A DNA stretch of 6,933 nt from Candidatus Krumholzibacteriota bacterium. Lineage in GTDB: Bacteria; Krumholzibacteriota; Krumholzibacteriia; Krumholzibacteriales; Krumholzibacteriaceae. Within the stretch, counting starts at the first letter, position 1. Each line of letters opens with the position of its first letter. Location of the stretch: NCBI GenBank assembly GCA_030630165.1, contig DAOVNN010000156.1:1-6933 (forward strand). Direction: 5' to 3'. The notes beneath the pieces were generated by a model, which saw only the letters and a program-made list of their open reading frames with translations, was not told the origin of the DNA and searched no databases. The position numbers were made by a program, and so were the translations under genes. Shown piece by piece: positions 6,095-6,933 of the stretch.

Positions 6095-6933
6095 ATGAGT
6101 GACAGAGAATTGAAAAGCAGAAAACTCGAAGGCGCTGATACGCAAGCCGCAATCAGGGCGTTCGTCAAAGACTCGATTGAGAATGGCGGCATAGACGCAG
6201 TGCTGATGCCGGTAAGAGTGCCCGCCGGTGATTCCTACGCGTGGATTCTTATGAAGGATGCCGCAGTCCTGGATCAGGCGACCCCCATGGCACCGGTGAT
6301 GCCGGTCCAGGGGGCCAAAGCGCTCAAGGCTCTCACCCGAAAGGGCGAGGGGAAGATGAAGGTGCTGGCCCTTATGCGCCCCTGCGAGATAAAGGCTGCT
6401 ATCGAGCTTACAAAACTGAACCAGGTGCATCTCGACAATGTCGTTTTAGCGAGTTATGACTGCCCGGGCGCGGTACCTCTCGGAGATTATACGGATGATC
6501 CGGATGGCTCGGAGAAAAAATTCGACGATATCCTTGCCGAAGAGGAAAGGGTAACAAACGGAATCAAACGAATATGCACCGTGTGCACTGACTTCTCTTT
6601 TGTCGATTCAGATATACATTTCGGCAGGTATGGAACCGAAGGAAAGACGATCGCCATCAGCCGCAGCAACAAGGGCGAGGCACTGCTCGGAGAATTTGAC
6701 GCAGATGCTTCAAGCTGGTACGTCAAGGCTGAGGAGTTGAAAGAGAAGGCAGGCGAGGCAAGGAAAGCCGCGGCAGTTGAGATCGACGCGATGGTCAATG
6801 GTCTCGAGGAAATGGTGAAGACATTCGCAAACTGCATCGGGTGTCATAATTGCCAGAGTGCGTGCCCGATATGCTATTGCCGTCAGTGCCACTTCGATTC
6901 CGAGGTTGCTACGCCCGAGCCGGATTCAGTCTA
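6095..6933 (+). CDS. FrhB/FdhB-type iron-sulfur flavoprotein, 3' end missing
   Basis: Beta subunit of the coenzyme F420 hydrogenase/formate dehydrogenase family; members move electrons between a soluble carrier (F420, NAD(P)H or ferredoxin) and iron-sulfur partners through a flavin. The frame stays open for 279 codons to the window end with no stop. Features are LALMRPCEIKAAIEL (91-105), VLASYDCPG (117-125), ICTVCTDF (160-167), a Lys/Glu/Ala-rich helical stretch (210-245), and NCIGCHNCQSACPICYCRQC (246-265). The last contains a [4Fe-4S] set at Cys247, 250, 253 and 257 plus Cys260, 262 and 265; the CPICYCRQC segment is typical of the FdhB-like branch. Family members are usually about 350-420 residues, so 80 or more are probably missing. 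The ATG at 6095 follows the previous stop by 21 bases, with only a weak ribosome binding match (ACAGGT, 6083-6088). It is probably the electron entry or exit subunit of the adjacent HdrA/MvhD module. F420 binding is not demonstrated. Confidence 0.88.
   Translation, partial: MSDRELKSRKLEGADTQAAIRAFVKDSIENGGIDAVLMPVRVPAGDSYAWILMKDAAVLDQATPMAPVMPVQGAKALKALTRKGEGKMKVLALMRPCEIKAAIELTKLNQVHLDNVVLASYDCPGAVPLGDYTDDPDGSEKKFDDILAEEERVTNGIKRICTVCTDFSFVDSDIHFGRYGTEGKTIAISRSNKGEALLGEFDADASSWYVKAEELKEKAGEARKAAAVEIDAMVNGLEEMVKTFANCIGCHNCQSACPICYCRQCHFDSEVATPEPDSV

Noticed and set aside
1..6933. Search for tRNA/rRNA genes, CRISPR arrays, insertion sequences, long repeats or att sites
   Set aside because: None seen. 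The window is almost wholly coding on one strand, and the only gap over 40 bases is 2502-2605.

Overview
The window (about half G+C) reads like a Gram-negative, anaerobically living bacterium. An outer-membrane porin and a rhodanese with a Sec-type signal peptide show a cell with an outer membrane and periplasm. The density of iron-sulfur motifs and the heterodisulfide reductase (Hdr)-type subunits point to anaerobic energy metabolism. The lineage cannot be fixed from the sequence; an uncultured or deep-branching diderm phylum or a Desulfobacterota-like organism would fit. All eight genes are on the + strand, tightly packed, and the two end genes run off the window.

Region 1 (1-2501) is a sulfur-handling cluster: the 3' part of a phosphate-selective-type (O/P family) porin, a secreted tandem-domain rhodanese, a small DsrE-like protein and a TusA-family sulfur carrier. 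Gaps of 18, 28 and 34 bases and visible ribosome binding sites for the last three genes suggest one transcript. Rhodanese, DsrE-like and TusA proteins commonly pass sulfane sulfur along as cysteine persulfide. Here the rhodanese is exported and the other two look cytoplasmic.

Region 2 (2502-2605) is a short intergenic stretch. It holds a long imperfect hairpin followed by a T-rich tract, a candidate terminator, and a smaller hairpin just before the next gene.

Region 3 (2606-6933) is an electron-transfer operon: an MvhD/FlpD-type [2Fe-2S] protein, two different HdrA-type flavoproteins encoded back to back, and the start of an FrhB/FdhB-type iron-sulfur flavoprotein cut by the window end. The two HdrA proteins are complementary. 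The first has the FAD module with the inserted two-cluster ferredoxin segment but lacks the N-terminal and C-terminal domains. The second has the N-terminal domain, FAD module and C-terminal two-cluster ferredoxin but lacks the inserted segment. Together they hold the parts of one canonical HdrA with the FAD module present twice. The likely role is a cytoplasmic, possibly electron-bifurcating complex moving electrons between a soluble carrier (NAD(P)H, F420 or ferredoxin, through the FrhB-like subunit) and a thiol/disulfide or other acceptor. No HdrB or HdrC catalytic subunit is inside the window, so disulfide reduction itself is not shown.

The most interesting feature is the adjacency of a sulfur relay and a non-standard Hdr-type module, which raises the possibility that persulfide or sulfur chemistry is coupled to this electron-transfer complex.
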